A stretch of DNA of 16,627 nt from Synergistaceae bacterium UBA5560 (GTDB taxonomy: Bacteria; Synergistota; Synergistia; Synergistales; Aminiphilaceae): NCBI GenBank assembly GCA_002425685.1, contig DIMS01000075.1, positions 47,380 to 64,006 on the forward strand. Reading direction: 5' to 3'. The stretch's first letter is position 1. Each line of letters opens with the position of its first letter. Both the position numbers and the translations under genes were made by a program. The notes under the pieces were generated by a model. That model worked only from the letters and a program-made list of their open reading frames with translations, did no database searches and was not told the DNA's origin. This document shows, in pieces, positions 7,133 through 14,305 of the stretch.

Positions 7133-8001
7133 TCCCCGCCTCCTTTGCGGCCATTCCGGAACGATTCTGGAGGCACCTCGCAGAAGCGCCTGCGGCGGCG
7201 CTTCTGCTCGACTACGACGGTACATTGGCTCCCTTCGTGCCGGACCCTGCCCGGGCGATTCCCTACGAGGGAGTCCGGGAGCTTCTGCAGCGGATCGACG
7301 GAGGAAAGACGAGGGTCGTTCTCGTCTCGGGGCGGCCCGCCCGGGAGGTGCGCGCCCTGCTCCGCACGGTCCCGCCCCTGGAAGTCTGGGGCGAGCATGG
7401 AGGAGAGCGTCTCCTGCCCGACGGAACGCAATGGACCGCCCCTCTTCTGTCGGAGGAAAAGGCATTTCTGGACAGGGCGGGCGCACTGGCGGCGGATCAT
7501 CTCCCCTCGGAACGGATCGAGCGCAAACAGTTTTCTCTGGCGGTTCACGTCCGGGGCATTTCCGGCGGGGGGGCGCTTCTCGAGACGCTTCGCCGCCTCT
7601 GGGAGGATCGACTGTCCGGTGAAGGGTGGCGCATCCGTCCCTTCGCGGAGGGATTGGAGGTGCGCCGTGCGGACATCCACAAGGGACGGGCCGTGTGCGC
7701 TCTCCTGGAGGAAGTGCCGCCCGGTGTGCCCGTTGCCTGTGCCGGAGACGACGAGACCGACGAGGACGCCTTTCGCGCCCTCGGGGAACGGGGGCTCTCT
7801 CTTCTCGTGAGTGTCGCTCCCAGGTGCACGGCGGCGAAATTTCGGCTTTTCCCGCCGGAAGAGGTGCTCGCCTTTCTCCGCCGCTGGCATACCGCCGCGG
7901 AGGAGAGTGGAGCTTTTCCGGGGGACAGAAAGAACCCAAGTGTCTTGGAGACGTTGCGCAAGAGAGTCTCCAGGACAAGGAGTGGTGTCGATGCGGGGTG
8001 A
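7129..8001 (+). CDS. otsB: Trehalose-6-phosphate phosphatase (HAD superfamily)
   Basis: 290 residues from the ATG at 7129, which overlaps the treT stop; GGAGG at 7114-7118 serves as its ribosome site. HAD motifs are complete: motif I DYDGT (nucleophile Asp28, acid/base Asp30), motif II Ser67 in VLVSGRP, motif III Lys185 in DIHKG, motif IV GDDETDEDAF (Asp207, Asp208, Asp211). The GEHGG segment (88-92) and the GLEVRR strand (175-180) of the cap region are typical of the trehalose-phosphatase family. It removes phosphate from trehalose-6-phosphate made by the next gene. About 30 residues after 260 (basic, Ser/Arg-rich) extend beyond the usual family end. If the OtsA homologue makes glucosylglycerol phosphate instead, this would be the matching phosphatase. 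Confidence 0.93.
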   Translation: MIPASFAAIPERFWRHLAEAPAAALLLDYDGTLAPFVPDPARAIPYEGVRELLQRIDGGKTRVVLVSGRPAREVRALLRTVPPLEVWGEHGGERLLPDGTQWTAPLLSEEKAFLDRAGALAADHLPSERIERKQFSLAVHVRGISGGGALLETLRRLWEDRLSGEGWRIRPFAEGLEVRRADIHKGRAVCALLEEVPPGVPVACAGDDETDEDAFRALGERGLSLLVSVAPRCTAAKFRLFPPEEVLAFLRRWHTAAEESGAFPGDRKNPSVLETLRKRVSRTRSGVDAG

Positions 8002-8007
8002 ACGCGG

Positions 8008-9522
8008 ATGAGCGAAAGAGACGCACGGAAGAGAAAGGCTGGAATCGTGGTGGCGGCGAATCGTCTTCCTGTGGTCCTTCACAGGGAGGCGGCGGAGGTG
8101 CGCATCACCCCGAGTTCGGGTGGGCTTGTCACGGCTATGCATCCCGTCCTCGGCGAAAGAGGCGGCACGTGGATCGGCTGGCCCGGGGACACCTCGGGGC
8201 TCTCCGCCGCCCGGGTGGAGGAGGCCCTGCACGCCGTCTCGGAGGAGCAGGGGTTCGACCTCGTCCCCGTGACGCTCTCGGAAGAGCTGCGGCAGTGCTA
8301 CTACGACGGGTTCGCCAACGCCACGATCTGGCCCCTCTTTCACGATCTTCAGGGCCGCTGTCGTTTTGACGAGAGCTACTACAAAGGCTATGTGGAGGCT
8401 AACCGTCGTTTTGCCCGGGAAATCGCACGCCGAACCGAAAAAGGTGACCTCCTCTGGGTGCACGACTACCATCTCATGAGCGTGGCCCATCAACTCCGGC
8501 AGCAACGCGTCGCCCTGCGGACCGCCTTCTTCCTGCACATTCCCTTTCCCGCCTCGGACATCTTTCTCAAGCTTCCCTGGCGGCGACAGTTGCTGCGCCA
8601 TCTCCTCGACTTCGACTTCCTGGGGTTCCAGACCCAGCGGGACCGGCGCAACTTCCTGGGATGTCTGGTGGATCTTTTCCCGCGCTTCACCATCTCGAAA
8701 ACCGGTGTGATGCACAGCGTGACGAGGGAGAAACGCAACACCCGCATCGGCGTCTTTCCCATCGGAATCGATGCGGCAGGGTTCGAGAAGCTTTCGGGCG
8801 AGGCCGCTGTGCGGGAGATGGAGCGGGAGATCCGGGAGAGCTACGCGGGACGCCGCCTCTTTCTCGGGGTTGACCGGCTGGACTACACAAAGGGAATCCC
8901 TCAGCGCCTCCACGCTTTCGAGAGGGCCTTGGAGCGCTTTCCCCATCTGCGCGAAAAGGTCACGCTCCTTCAGCTTGTCGTGCCCAGCCGGGAGGACGTG
9001 GAGGGGTACGCGCCGCTCCGGGAGGAGATCGAGCGCATCGTCGGACATGTCAACGGGCGGTTTACCTCGGGAAACTGGGTCCCCGTGGTGCTCATGGTTC
9101 GATCCGTCTCCAGGGAGCGGCTGATCGCCCTCTACCGCGCCGCCTGTGCGGCGCTCATCACGCCGCTGAAGGACGGCATGAACCTCGTCTGCAAGGAATA
9201 CTGTGCGGTGAAAACGGAAAACGACGGTGTCCTCATTCTCAGCGAGTTCGCCGGAGCGGCAGCCCAGCTCTACAAGGGAGCATTGCTGGTCAACCCCCAC
9301 GATATGGAGGGAATGGCCAGGAGCATCGAAGCTGCGGCGACCATGTCCCCGGCGGAGCAGGAGCGGCGCATGAAACGTCTCCGGAGGAACGTTGCACGGC
9401 ATGACATCCATTGGTGGGTGAGCGGATTCCTTTCCGCCGCGTCAGAGAGGGGAATGCGGCGGAAGATCGACCCCGCAGCGTTCGTCGCCTATCCGCAGCT
9501 CTGCGAAGAGGAATGGCTCTGA
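8008..9522 (+). CDS. otsA: Trehalose-6-phosphate synthase, GT20 family
   Basis: 504 residues, slightly longer than the E. coli enzyme (474). It starts 6 nt after the otsB stop, with GGGGTG just upstream. GT20 landmarks: AANRLPVV (16-23), SSGGL (36-40), the YYDGFANATIWPLFH segment (98-112), VHDYHL (151-156), FFLHIPFP (174-181), GVDRLDYTKGIPQR (287-300; Arg290 and Lys295 hold donor phosphates) and DGMNLVCKEY (389-398). It joins glucose from a nucleotide-glucose donor to glucose-6-phosphate in the cytoplasm; otsB then completes trehalose synthesis. The order phosphatase before synthase, with near-zero spacing, indicates one mRNA. Glucosylglycerol-phosphate synthases belong to the same family and cannot be excluded by eye, but the neighbouring TreT points to trehalose. 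Confidence 0.92.
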   Translation: MSERDARKRKAGIVVAANRLPVVLHREAAEVRITPSSGGLVTAMHPVLGERGGTWIGWPGDTSGLSAARVEEALHAVSEEQGFDLVPVTLSEELRQCYYDGFANATIWPLFHDLQGRCRFDESYYKGYVEANRRFAREIARRTEKGDLLWVHDYHLMSVAHQLRQQRVALRTAFFLHIPFPASDIFLKLPWRRQLLRHLLDFDFLGFQTQRDRRNFLGCLVDLFPRFTISKTGVMHSVTREKRNTRIGVFPIGIDAAGFEKLSGEAAVREMEREIRESYAGRRLFLGVDRLDYTKGIPQRLHAFERALERFPHLREKVTLLQLVVPSREDVEGYAPLREEIERIVGHVNGRFTSGNWVPVVLMVRSVSRERLIALYRAACAALITPLKDGMNLVCKEYCAVKTENDGVLILSEFAGAAAQLYKGALLVNPHDMEGMARSIEAAATMSPAEQERRMKRLRRNVARHDIHWWVSGFLSAASERGMRRKIDPAAFVAYPQLCEEEWL

Positions 9523-9523
9523 T

Positions 9524-9542
9524 GCCGGGCACCGGCGTTTTG
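9524..9542 (+). terminator. Possible short terminator after otsA
   Basis: GCCGG-GCA-CCGGC (9524-9536) is followed directly by GTTTTGC, two bases after the otsA stop. The stem is only 5 bp (a little longer with G-T pairs), so this is a weak call. Confidence 0.35.
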
Positions 9543-9647
9543 CTCGGGGCATCGTTTTATGCGACGTGTCATTCGGTCATTGCGATATTGTGAAGGCGAA
9601 TCGTGTAAATCGGACAAAACTATGTGTCTTCGGCAACGGGGTTTCAA

Positions 9648-9676
9648 TTGACAGGCATGATGAATCCGGGTAGACT
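9648..9676 (+). promoter_or_regulatory. Sigma-70 promoter of the TRAP operon
   Basis: A perfect -35 TTGACA (9648-9653), a 17-nt spacer and -10 TAGACT (9671-9676, 4 of 6 consensus bases). Transcription would start near 9683, leaving a leader of roughly 118 nt before dctP. The leader begins almost at once with a hairpin (9686-9709). Confidence 0.75.
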
Positions 9677-9685
9677 CTCGCGTAA

Positions 9686-9709
9686 TGTGCGGACCACCGT
9701 GTCCGCGCA
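9686..9709 (+). repeat. Inverted repeat at the predicted transcript start of dctP
   Basis: TGTGCGGAC (9686-9694) pairs with GTCCGCGCA (9701-9709): nine pairs including one G-U, with a 6-nt loop. It lies at about +3 to +26. This place fits either a DNA operator that blocks polymerase or a protective 5' hairpin on the mRNA. A palindromic TGCCGGCA (9711-9718) and a second TGCCGG (9721-9726) follow closely. Confidence 0.5.
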
Positions 9710-9800
9710 GTGCCGGCAAGTGCCGGAGATGACACGTTCGTCCGGAGAAGGGGGAATCCCCGGGGGTCCTTCGGGCGGGCCGACCAGAGAGGAGTGAGCA

Positions 9801-10802
9801 GTGGTGAAGATCGGTGGAAGAAGGGCATGGGGCGTTGTTGCGGCGATATCGATGTGTGTGTTCTTTGCGGGGGGTGCCTTTGCGGCGACGGAATTCCGTC
9901 TGTCGAACCAGTTTCCGGCCTCGCACCATGTGTCGAAGGGGCTCGTCTTCTTCGCGGAAAAGGTCACGGAACTCTCCAAGGGCGAGATGAAGGCGAACGT
10001 CTTCGACTCCGCCCAGCTTTTCAAAGACACGGAGGTTGTGGAGGCGGTTCAGGAGGGGCTCGTCGAGGTGGCCCTCGTGCCGGTGAACAAGTGGTCCGGC
10101 ATGATTCCCGCCGCGGATGTCTTCGAGATGCCCTTCGTTTTCTCCGACCTCTCCTCACCCAAGAAGTTCCTTGATGCCGGAGCCGGAACCCTTCTGGACG
10201 AGGAATTCCAGAAAATGGGCGCCAAGGTGGTCTTCTGGGTAGATTACGGCCTCGTGCAGTTCTTCAACAGCAAGCGCACCCTGCGCGTCCCCGACGATTT
10301 CAAGGGGCTGAAGATCCGCACCTTCAGCAGCGGCACGGCGGACACCGTCACGGCCCTGGGCGGCACTCCGGTGGTCATCAGCTCCTCCGAGATGTACATG
10401 GCGCTCCAGCGGGGCACCGTGGACGGCGCCACCACGGGGATGCCCGCGGCGGTCTCCCGCAAGATCTTCGAGGTGCAGAAGTACATGACCATGGCGAACT
10501 ACACCACGGCGCAGTTCGTGGTGCAGGCGAACCTGAAGTGGTGGAGCGCCCTTTCGGACGAACAGCGGGACGTGCTGCTCAAGGCGGGGGACGAGGCGGC
10601 GGCGTGGATCCGGGATGCCATCGCAGATTCGGAACTCGAGGCGGAGAAGACGATCCGCGACGCCGGCGTGGAGGTCACGACGTTCACCCCGGAGGAGCGG
10701 GAACTCTTCGTCAAGGCCACCGAGTCGGTGCGCACGGATTTTGCGAACAAGACGGGAGACCTGGGCAGGAAGCTCATCGAGATGGCCCTGGCCGTCGAGT
10801 AA
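9801..10802 (+). CDS. dctP: TRAP transporter periplasmic solute-binding subunit (DctP family)
   Basis: 333 residues. The start is GTG at 9801 or 9804; AGAGGAG (9788-9794) suits either. Residues 1-28 are a Sec signal peptide: basic KIGGRR, hydrophobic GVVAAISMCVFFAGG and a likely cut after AFA. The mature protein shows the TRAP binding-protein pattern: LSNQFPASHHVSKG, VTELSKGEMKANVF, a GLVEVALVP segment, and LKIRTFSS, where Arg173 corresponds to the arginine that salt-bridges the ligand carboxylate. ALQRGTVDGATTG (201-213) is the other conserved block. It captures an organic acid (or carboxylate-bearing ligand) in the periplasm and delivers it to DctQM. The ligand cannot be told from sequence; the downstream lyase suggests a branched or hydroxylated di/tricarboxylate. 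A strong hairpin separates it from dctQ, which may raise its expression above the membrane subunits. Confidence 0.93.
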   Translation: MVKIGGRRAWGVVAAISMCVFFAGGAFAATEFRLSNQFPASHHVSKGLVFFAEKVTELSKGEMKANVFDSAQLFKDTEVVEAVQEGLVEVALVPVNKWSGMIPAADVFEMPFVFSDLSSPKKFLDAGAGTLLDEEFQKMGAKVVFWVDYGLVQFFNSKRTLRVPDDFKGLKIRTFSSGTADTVTALGGTPVVISSSEMYMALQRGTVDGATTGMPAAVSRKIFEVQKYMTMANYTTAQFVVQANLKWWSALSDEQRDVLLKAGDEAAAWIRDAIADSELEAEKTIRDAGVEVTTFTPEERELFVKATESVRTDFANKTGDLGRKLIEMALAVE

Positions 10803-10888
10803 CCTCGCGCGGGGCGGGTTGCGTTCGTTTTTTCGGTCGCCCGGATCGCCCGACCGTGGGCGGTTCGGCGCAGACCTGCTTTTCTCTC

Positions 10889-10924
10889 CCCGTTCCCCGG
10901 GCTCTCGCCGGGGAACGGGTTTAT
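10889..10924 (+). terminator. 12-bp hairpin between dctP and dctQ (attenuator or mRNA stabiliser)
   Basis: A perfect 12-bp stem, CCCGTTCCCCGG (10889-10900) with CCGGGGAACGGG (10908-10919), has a 7-nt loop and is followed by TTTATT. It resembles an intrinsic terminator but sits inside the operon, 86 nt after the dctP stop and 15 nt before the dctQ ribosome site (GAGGAG, 10935-10940). Partial termination or 3'-end protection would give more binding protein than permease. Confidence 0.7.
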
Positions 10925-10946
10925 TCCGTGGAGTGAGGAGAACGTC

Positions 10947-11453
10947 ATGAAACGATTCCTCGAAGGCCTCAACCTCTTTCTGGGCTATCTCAGTGGGCTC
11001 GGCATTCTGTTCATGGGGCTTCTGCTCTTCTATGAAGTGGTTCTCCGCTACTTCTTTCACGCCCCCACCATGTGGAGCCAGGAGATCGCGATCTACCTCT
11101 TCACCTGGGCCATGCTCGGAGGGGCTTCCTACACACTCATGAAGAAGAAACACGTCCGCATCGATCTTTTCGTCGAGCACCTCTCCGAGGTATGGCAGCG
11201 CCGTCTCGAGTGCCTCACGAGCATCGTGGGCACCTGCTTCTGCGCCGTCGTGACCTGGCAGGGGTACGAGATGGTCCGGCTTTCCCTGAAGTTCAACCGC
11301 CTTTCCGCGACGCCCCTCCGGGTTCCCCAGTGGATTCCCCAGATGGCGCTGCTCCTGGGATTCGCCCTGTTGACGCTCCAGTTCGCGCTGCTCGTGATCG
11401 ACACCGCGGGGTCCTTCGCCCCGAAACGCCGGGAAGGGAGAGAGCTGTCGTGA
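10947..11453 (+). CDS. dctQ: TRAP transporter small membrane subunit (DctQ family)
   Basis: 168 residues from ATG with GAGGAG 6 nt upstream. Four membrane helices are evident: about 12-35 (LGYLSGLGILFMGLLLFYEVV), 46-64, 90-110 (SIVGTCFCAVVTW) and 130-152. The DctQ landmarks are there: E-V-x-x-R-Y-F (30-36), MWSQEIAIYLFTWAMLGGASY (42-62), and the KKKHVRID motif (66-73). It forms the membrane complex with DctM and helps dock the loaded binding protein; transport is sodium-driven in studied members. It ends with the hydrophilic KRREGRELS, and its stop overlaps the dctM start (GTGA at 11450-11453). Confidence 0.93.
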   Translation: MKRFLEGLNLFLGYLSGLGILFMGLLLFYEVVLRYFFHAPTMWSQEIAIYLFTWAMLGGASYTLMKKKHVRIDLFVEHLSEVWQRRLECLTSIVGTCFCAVVTWQGYEMVRLSLKFNRLSATPLRVPQWIPQMALLLGFALLTLQFALLVIDTAGSFAPKRREGRELS

Positions 11454-12730
11454 CCAGTTTCCTCTTCGTCGTCGCCCTGCTGTTGCTCGTGCTCTTTCTG
11501 GGACTACCAGTGGCCTTTGCCCTGGGCTCCACGTCGGTGTTGCTCATCCTCCTCTATGACCTTCCTCTGAAAATCATCGGCACGACGCTCTTCTCGTCCC
11601 TGGACAGCTTTGTGCTGCTCGCCATACCACTCTTCGTCCTCATGAGTCAGATTCTTCTGGATGGCCGCATCGGGGACGACCTTTTCGAGGTCATGAATGC
11701 CTGGGTACGGCATCTCCCCGGGGGACTCGCCATCGCCACGATCCTGGCCTGCGCCTTCTTCTCCGCCATCACCGGCTCCGGGGCGGCCACGGCGGCCACC
11801 ATCGGCATGGTGGCCTATCCGGCCATGACCGAGCGGGGCTACGAAAAACGCTTCACCTTGGGGCTGCTCGCCGCCGGGGGGACGTTGGGCATCCTCATTC
11901 CGCCGAGCATTCCCCTCATCCTCTACGGGGCGGTGACGGAGGAATCGGTGGGAAAGCTTTTCATCGCGGGGATCATTCCAGGCCTGCTGCTCGCGGGCAT
12001 CTTCATCGTCTACGCCGTGATCAAAAGCAAGAGGGGCGGTTTCGTTCCCCTTCCCCGCACCACCTGGAGCGAGCGGCTCCGGATCACCCGGAAGAACCTG
12101 TGGGGCATCCTGCTCCCCTTCCTCATCATCGGCGGCATCTACTCCGGGGCCTTCACACCCACGGAGGCAGCGGCGGTGGGGCTCGCCTACAGCCTCGTGG
12201 TGACGCTCCTCATCTACCGGACGCTCTCCCTGCGGGATATTCCGAAGATCTGCCTCAAGTCCGTGGGAACCTGCTGCATGATCGCCCTCATCATCGCCGG
12301 AGCCATTCTCTTCGGCAAGGTCATGACCCTGCTCATGATTCCCCAGAAACTCACGGAGTTCATCATCGCGAGCAAGTTCTCGCCGCTCATGTTCATTCTC
12401 GCCATGAACCTGCTCATGCTCGTTCTGGGAACCATTCTGGAGACGGTGTCCATCGTGCTTCTCACCATGCCCCTGGTGACACCCATCCTGCACGCCCTTT
12501 CCATCGACCCTATCTGGTATGCCATCATCCTCACGGTGAACATGACCATGGCGCTCATCACACCTCCGGTGGGCATGAATCTCTACGTCATCAACGGCCT
12601 GCGGGAGGACATCTCCATGAGCGAAGTCATCCGGGGTGTGACCCCTTTCATCCTGCTCATGGTGATCATGTTGTTCCTCACGGTGGCTTTCCCGGGGATG
12701 AGCACCTGGCTGCCGTCGGTCATGAAGTAG
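11450..12730 (+). CDS. dctM: TRAP transporter large permease subunit (DctM family)
   Basis: 426 residues, the standard length for DctM. GTG at 11450 overlaps the dctQ stop; the frame is open further upstream but only as out-of-frame reading through dctQ. About a dozen hydrophobic helices run through the protein. Conserved blocks include LGLPVAFALG (16-25), LAIPLFVLM (52-60), AFFSAITGSGAATAATIG (near 102-119), the loop GYEKRF-LGLLAAGGTLGILIPPS-IPLILYG, and the second-repeat ALITPPVGMNLYVINGL near the C-terminus. The paired PP motifs are the hallmarks of the two inverted repeats of the ion-transporter superfamily. It carries out the substrate translocation step. No signs of truncation. Confidence 0.94.
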   Translation: MTSFLFVVALLLLVLFLGLPVAFALGSTSVLLILLYDLPLKIIGTTLFSSLDSFVLLAIPLFVLMSQILLDGRIGDDLFEVMNAWVRHLPGGLAIATILACAFFSAITGSGAATAATIGMVAYPAMTERGYEKRFTLGLLAAGGTLGILIPPSIPLILYGAVTEESVGKLFIAGIIPGLLLAGIFIVYAVIKSKRGGFVPLPRTTWSERLRITRKNLWGILLPFLIIGGIYSGAFTPTEAAAVGLAYSLVVTLLIYRTLSLRDIPKICLKSVGTCCMIALIIAGAILFGKVMTLLMIPQKLTEFIIASKFSPLMFILAMNLLMLVLGTILETVSIVLLTMPLVTPILHALSIDPIWYAIILTVNMTMALITPPVGMNLYVINGLREDISMSEVIRGVTPFILLMVIMLFLTVAFPGMSTWLPSVMK

Positions 12731-12850
12731 ACGGGGAGAACGACGAAAGGCGACGCGGAGCGCGGCGAGTGCCCGGAGGTATTCCGTGAGGGAGTGCTCA
12801 AAGGAGTGCCCGCCGTCGAGACGGAGTGTTCGGAGGAGATGGAAGACCGG

Positions 12851-13807
12851 ATGGAGAAGTGTGTGGAGTCGGCGGAGAAACGTGGGTGCCGGGAGCGGAA
12901 GAGCACGGTGCTGCGGAGGCGACTGGAGGTTCCGGGGAGCGTCGTCGCTCCTGGAGTGTACGACGGTCTCAGTGCCCGCATCTGCGAGATGGTCGGTTTC
13001 GAGGTGGTGTTCCACTCCGGGTACGGCACCGCCGCGTCGGTGCTCGGACAGCCCGATGTGGGGCTTCTGGACATGACGGAGATGGCTCGGCAGGTCCGCA
13101 GCGTTGCCCGCGCCGTGGACATTCCCGTCATCGGCGACGCGGACACGGGGTTCGGCAATGCCGTCAACGTCTGCCGGACCGTGGAGGAATACATCGTCGC
13201 CGGGGCGGCGGGGCTGTTTCTCGAAGACCAGCTCTCCCCCAAGCGGTGTGGCCACATGGGAGGAAAACTGGTCATCGACACGGAGGAGATGATGGGAAAA
13301 CTCCGGGGCGCCCTGGACACCCGCAATGCCCTGGACCCGGATTTCGTGATTCTCTTCCGCACCGACGCCATCGCCGTCAACGGCTTCGACGATGCCCTCG
13401 ACCGGGCGCGGCGGGCCGTGGAGGCCGGAGCGGACGTGATCTTTTTCGAGGCTCTGGAGACGCGGGAGCAGATGGAGCGCGCCGTCCGGGAGATTTCCGT
13501 TCCGCTCATGCTCAACCTCATCGAAGGAGGGCGCACACCCCTGGTGGGCTACGACGAGGCGGAGAAGATGGGGTTCAAGCTCATCGTTCCGGCCCTCTCC
13601 TGCCTCTTCGCCGCGGCGAAGGGCATGTACGACGTCATGCGGGAAGTGCGCTCCCAGGGCGTGTCCGATCGCTACGCGGACCGGCTCTTCTCCTTCGGAG
13701 AGTTCGCCGGGATCGTCCGGGCGGAGCGCATCCGGGACATGGAGGAGCGCTATCTTCCTCCGGCGACGGTGAAAGCGAAGTACCGGGGGGGAGGTTCCAT
13801 CGTCTGA
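12851..13807 (+). CDS. PEP mutase / isocitrate lyase superfamily C-C lyase (methylisocitrate or dimethylmalate lyase type)
   Basis: 318 residues from the ATG at 12851. Other starts in frame are GTG 12794 and ATG 12839; GGAGGAG (12832-12838) abuts the latter and lies 12 nt before 12851, so the start is uncertain. The family core begins about residue 17 (STVLRRRLEVPG). The alpha/beta-barrel motifs are APGVYDGLSAR (33-43), GDADTGFGN (95-103, Mg-binding Asp96/Asp98), FLEDQ (123-127) and KRCGHMGGK (131-139). The KRCGH signature with Cys133 marks C-C lyases such as PrpB or 2,3-dimethylmalate lyase; phosphonomutases lack this Cys. It should cleave a 2-hydroxy or branched acid to pyruvate or glyoxylate plus a second acid. 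It follows dctM by 120 nt with no terminator between, so it probably uses the imported substrate. Oxaloacetate decarboxylase activity is another possibility. Confidence 0.87.
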   Translation: MEKCVESAEKRGCRERKSTVLRRRLEVPGSVVAPGVYDGLSARICEMVGFEVVFHSGYGTAASVLGQPDVGLLDMTEMARQVRSVARAVDIPVIGDADTGFGNAVNVCRTVEEYIVAGAAGLFLEDQLSPKRCGHMGGKLVIDTEEMMGKLRGALDTRNALDPDFVILFRTDAIAVNGFDDALDRARRAVEAGADVIFFEALETREQMERAVREISVPLMLNLIEGGRTPLVGYDEAEKMGFKLIVPALSCLFAAAKGMYDVMREVRSQGVSDRYADRLFSFGEFAGIVRAERIRDMEERYLPPATVKAKYRGGGSIV

Positions 13808-13982
13808 GCACGAGGGGCGCGCCTTGTCGGCGCCTCGCTCGCCGACGCGGAGAGATTTTTCGAAAAACCGGACCGGATTTTCCGGCGGGCCCGGAAGCCG
13901 AAGGACGCCTTGTTCCTTTCGGAAGAAGTCGCCTTCGCCGTGAAGGCGCCACGAAAGAACACCACAGTGGACGAAACGACAC
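13808..13982. other. 3' untranslated stretch of the TRAP-lyase operon
   Basis: No gene is visible. It holds a 7-bp inverted repeat GTCGGCG/CGCCGAC (13826-13832/13840-13846), with a T5 run 9 nt after it (13856-13860). That is too far for a classical terminator. Confidence 0.4.
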
Positions 13983-14022
13983 AGAAGCCCCGGAGAAGGC
14001 TCCTCTCCGGGGCTTCTTATTT
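13983..14022 (+). terminator. Strong intrinsic terminator of the TRAP-lyase operon
   Basis: A perfect 14-bp stem, AGAAGCCCCGGAGA (13983-13996) with TCTCCGGGGCTTCT (14004-14017), has a 7-nt loop and is followed by TATTTC. The 5' arm begins with an A-containing run, so the structure may work in both directions. It lies 175 nt after the lyase stop and separates that operon from the dehydrogenase promoter. Confidence 0.8.
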
Positions 14023-14038
14023 CGAAGAATTCGTCATT

Positions 14039-14048
14039 TTGGATACAA
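14039..14048. promoter_or_regulatory. Near-palindrome resembling a GntR-type operator
   Basis: TTGGATACAA is symmetrical in 8 of 10 positions and lies 23 bp before the predicted -35 of the dehydrogenase gene. A related sequence, TTGGTATACACAA read on the minus strand, overlaps the -10 of the gntR promoter (15943-15955). FCD-type GntR proteins often bind TTGTATACAA-like sites. This is suggestive only. Confidence 0.3.
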
Positions 14049-14070
14049 ATCGATGTGTTCCAAGACAACC

Positions 14071-14099
14071 TTGTCGTTTTCAATTGGAGGATGTACAAT
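14071..14099 (+). promoter_or_regulatory. Promoter of the dehydrogenase gene
   Basis: -35 TTGTCG (14071-14076), 17-nt spacer, -10 TACAAT (14094-14099). Start near 14106 would give a leader of about 200 nt. The leader is clearly AT-rich at first (GATGAAAAAAAGC, TTTTCTTTCTTTTAG) and then contains GCGCG (14170-14174) complementary to CGCGC (14197-14201) around an inner GAGAA/TTCTC pair. I recognise no known riboswitch. Confidence 0.6.
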
Positions 14100-14305
14100 C
14101 GCTGGGATTCTTTCGGTTTGGGGTTTTAGATGAAAAAAAGCAAAGATTTTCTTTCTTTTAGAGGGATAAGCGCGTTTTTAAGAGAAATAAGTTCATTCTC
14201 CAGAGGCGCGCGCTTGCTTGTGCGTCAAAGCACGAAGAGAAGAAGATGTGTTGAAATGAATGAATCCGGATCAAGATGAGGCAAAGAAAAAAGGAGGGTG
14301 CAGCT

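Noticed and set aside
5696..8026. 776-codon minus-strand frame opposite treT and otsB
   Set aside because: Low-complexity Arg/Pro content and complete overlap with genes that have full catalytic motifs on the plus strand.
7093..9411. 772-codon minus-strand frame opposite otsB and otsA
   Set aside because: Shadow of the OtsA/OtsB coding frames; no recognisable domain.
11504..14098. Very long minus-strand open frame (864 codons) opposite dctM and the lyase
   Set aside because: It is His/Asp/Glu/Arg-rich with no family motif and is the mirror of highly GC-biased plus-strand genes.
12826..14133. 435-codon plus-strand frame overlapping the lyase
   Set aside because: Arg/Gly/His-rich frame-shifted reading of the lyase, whose own frame has all family motifs.
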